Source of the DNA: an uncultured Ruminococcus sp.
Lineage (GTDB): Bacteria; Bacillota; Clostridia; Oscillospirales; Ruminococcaceae
Assembly: GCA_947177715.1 (NCBI GenBank)
Contig: CAMWVM010000121.1
Location: forward strand, 1-5,452
DNA: 5,452 bases
Reading direction: 5' to 3'
The position numbers and the translations under genes were made by a program. Below are positions 5,402 through 5,452 of this stretch, one piece after another; position 1 is the stretch's first letter, and each line of letters starts with the position of its first letter. A model generated the notes under the pieces. That model worked only from the letters and a program-made list of their open reading frames with translations. It was not told the DNA's origin and searched no databases.

Positions 5402-5452
5402 TTATTCAAATAAGGGCTTGCCCGTTTTCAACGTGGCAAGGTCAGCTTCAGC
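5402..5452 (-). CDS. Possible C-terminal end of an upstream gene (partial, uncertain)
   Basis: From the right edge the minus strand is open for 16 codons, reading AEADLATLKTGKPLFE, and then stops at TAA (5404-5402). The base composition here is clearly richer in G and C than the A/T-rich spacer to its left, as expected at a gene end, and the flavodiiron promoter begins only 16 bases after the stop. Sixteen codons are too few to identify a family, and other frames on the plus strand are also open over this span. If real, the gene is upstream of and co-oriented with the flavodiiron gene. Confidence 0.3.
   Translation of the reverse strand, partial: AEADLATLKTGKPLFE
5417..5440. repeat. Hairpin-forming inverted repeat at the right edge
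   Basis: CTTGCCCGTT (5417-5426) pairs with AACG-T-GGCAAG (5430-5440) around a three-base loop, with a single bulged T at 5434. Neither strand has a T run directly after it, so it is not a standard intrinsic terminator. It lies within the possible gene end 5402-5452 and may simply be coding sequence. Confidence 0.4.

Noticed and set aside
1..5452. CRISPR array, transposon, tRNA/rRNA, prophage or defence system
   Set aside because: I looked for regular direct repeats, terminal inverted repeats, transposase-like frames and RNA-gene signatures and found none. The window reads as ordinary core chromosome.

Overview
The window looks like chromosomal DNA from a low-GC, anaerobic, endospore-forming member of the Clostridia. 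The evidence is AT-rich DNA with strong GGAGG ribosome binding sites, a fermentative AdhE, an oxygen-scavenging flavodiiron protein, and a complete dipicolinate synthase gene pair, which is a spore-specific function. A gut Oscillospiraceae/Ruminococcaceae-type organism would fit: the classical cluster I clostridia generally lack dpaAB. This placement is inference; there is no rRNA or other marker gene here.

Layout. (1) 1-463, minus: the first 154 codons of a bifunctional aldehyde-alcohol dehydrogenase (adhE), running off the left edge. (2) 464-989: a divergent intergenic region with two consensus sigma-A promoters, one for adhE (minus, 586-614) and one for the next gene (plus, 851-879). (3) 990-1748, plus: a small APH/choline-kinase-like protein whose catalytic-loop Asp is Asn, closed by a long terminator hairpin. 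(4) 2063-2554, plus: a predicted lipoprotein of unknown function with its own promoter and terminator. (5) 2671-4110, plus: dpaA-dpaB (spoVFA-spoVFB), preceded by a sequence that fits the sigma-K consensus exactly and ended by a terminator that probably works in both directions. (6) 4155-5321, minus: a class A flavodiiron protein with all seven di-iron ligands and its own consensus promoter. (7) 5402-5452, minus: possibly the last 16 codons of another gene.

The genes do not form one pathway. Each has its own promoter and terminator, so the window is a run of short independent transcription units. Two themes stand out. One is anaerobic redox physiology: AdhE disposes of NADH as ethanol, and the flavodiiron protein removes O2 or NO. 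The other is sporulation: DpaAB makes the spore-core dipicolinate in the mother cell.

I see no mobile element, CRISPR array, tRNA, rRNA or defence locus. The points most worth following up are the substituted catalytic residue in the kinase-like protein, the sigma-K promoter on dpaAB, and the possible redox operator in the adhE promoter.
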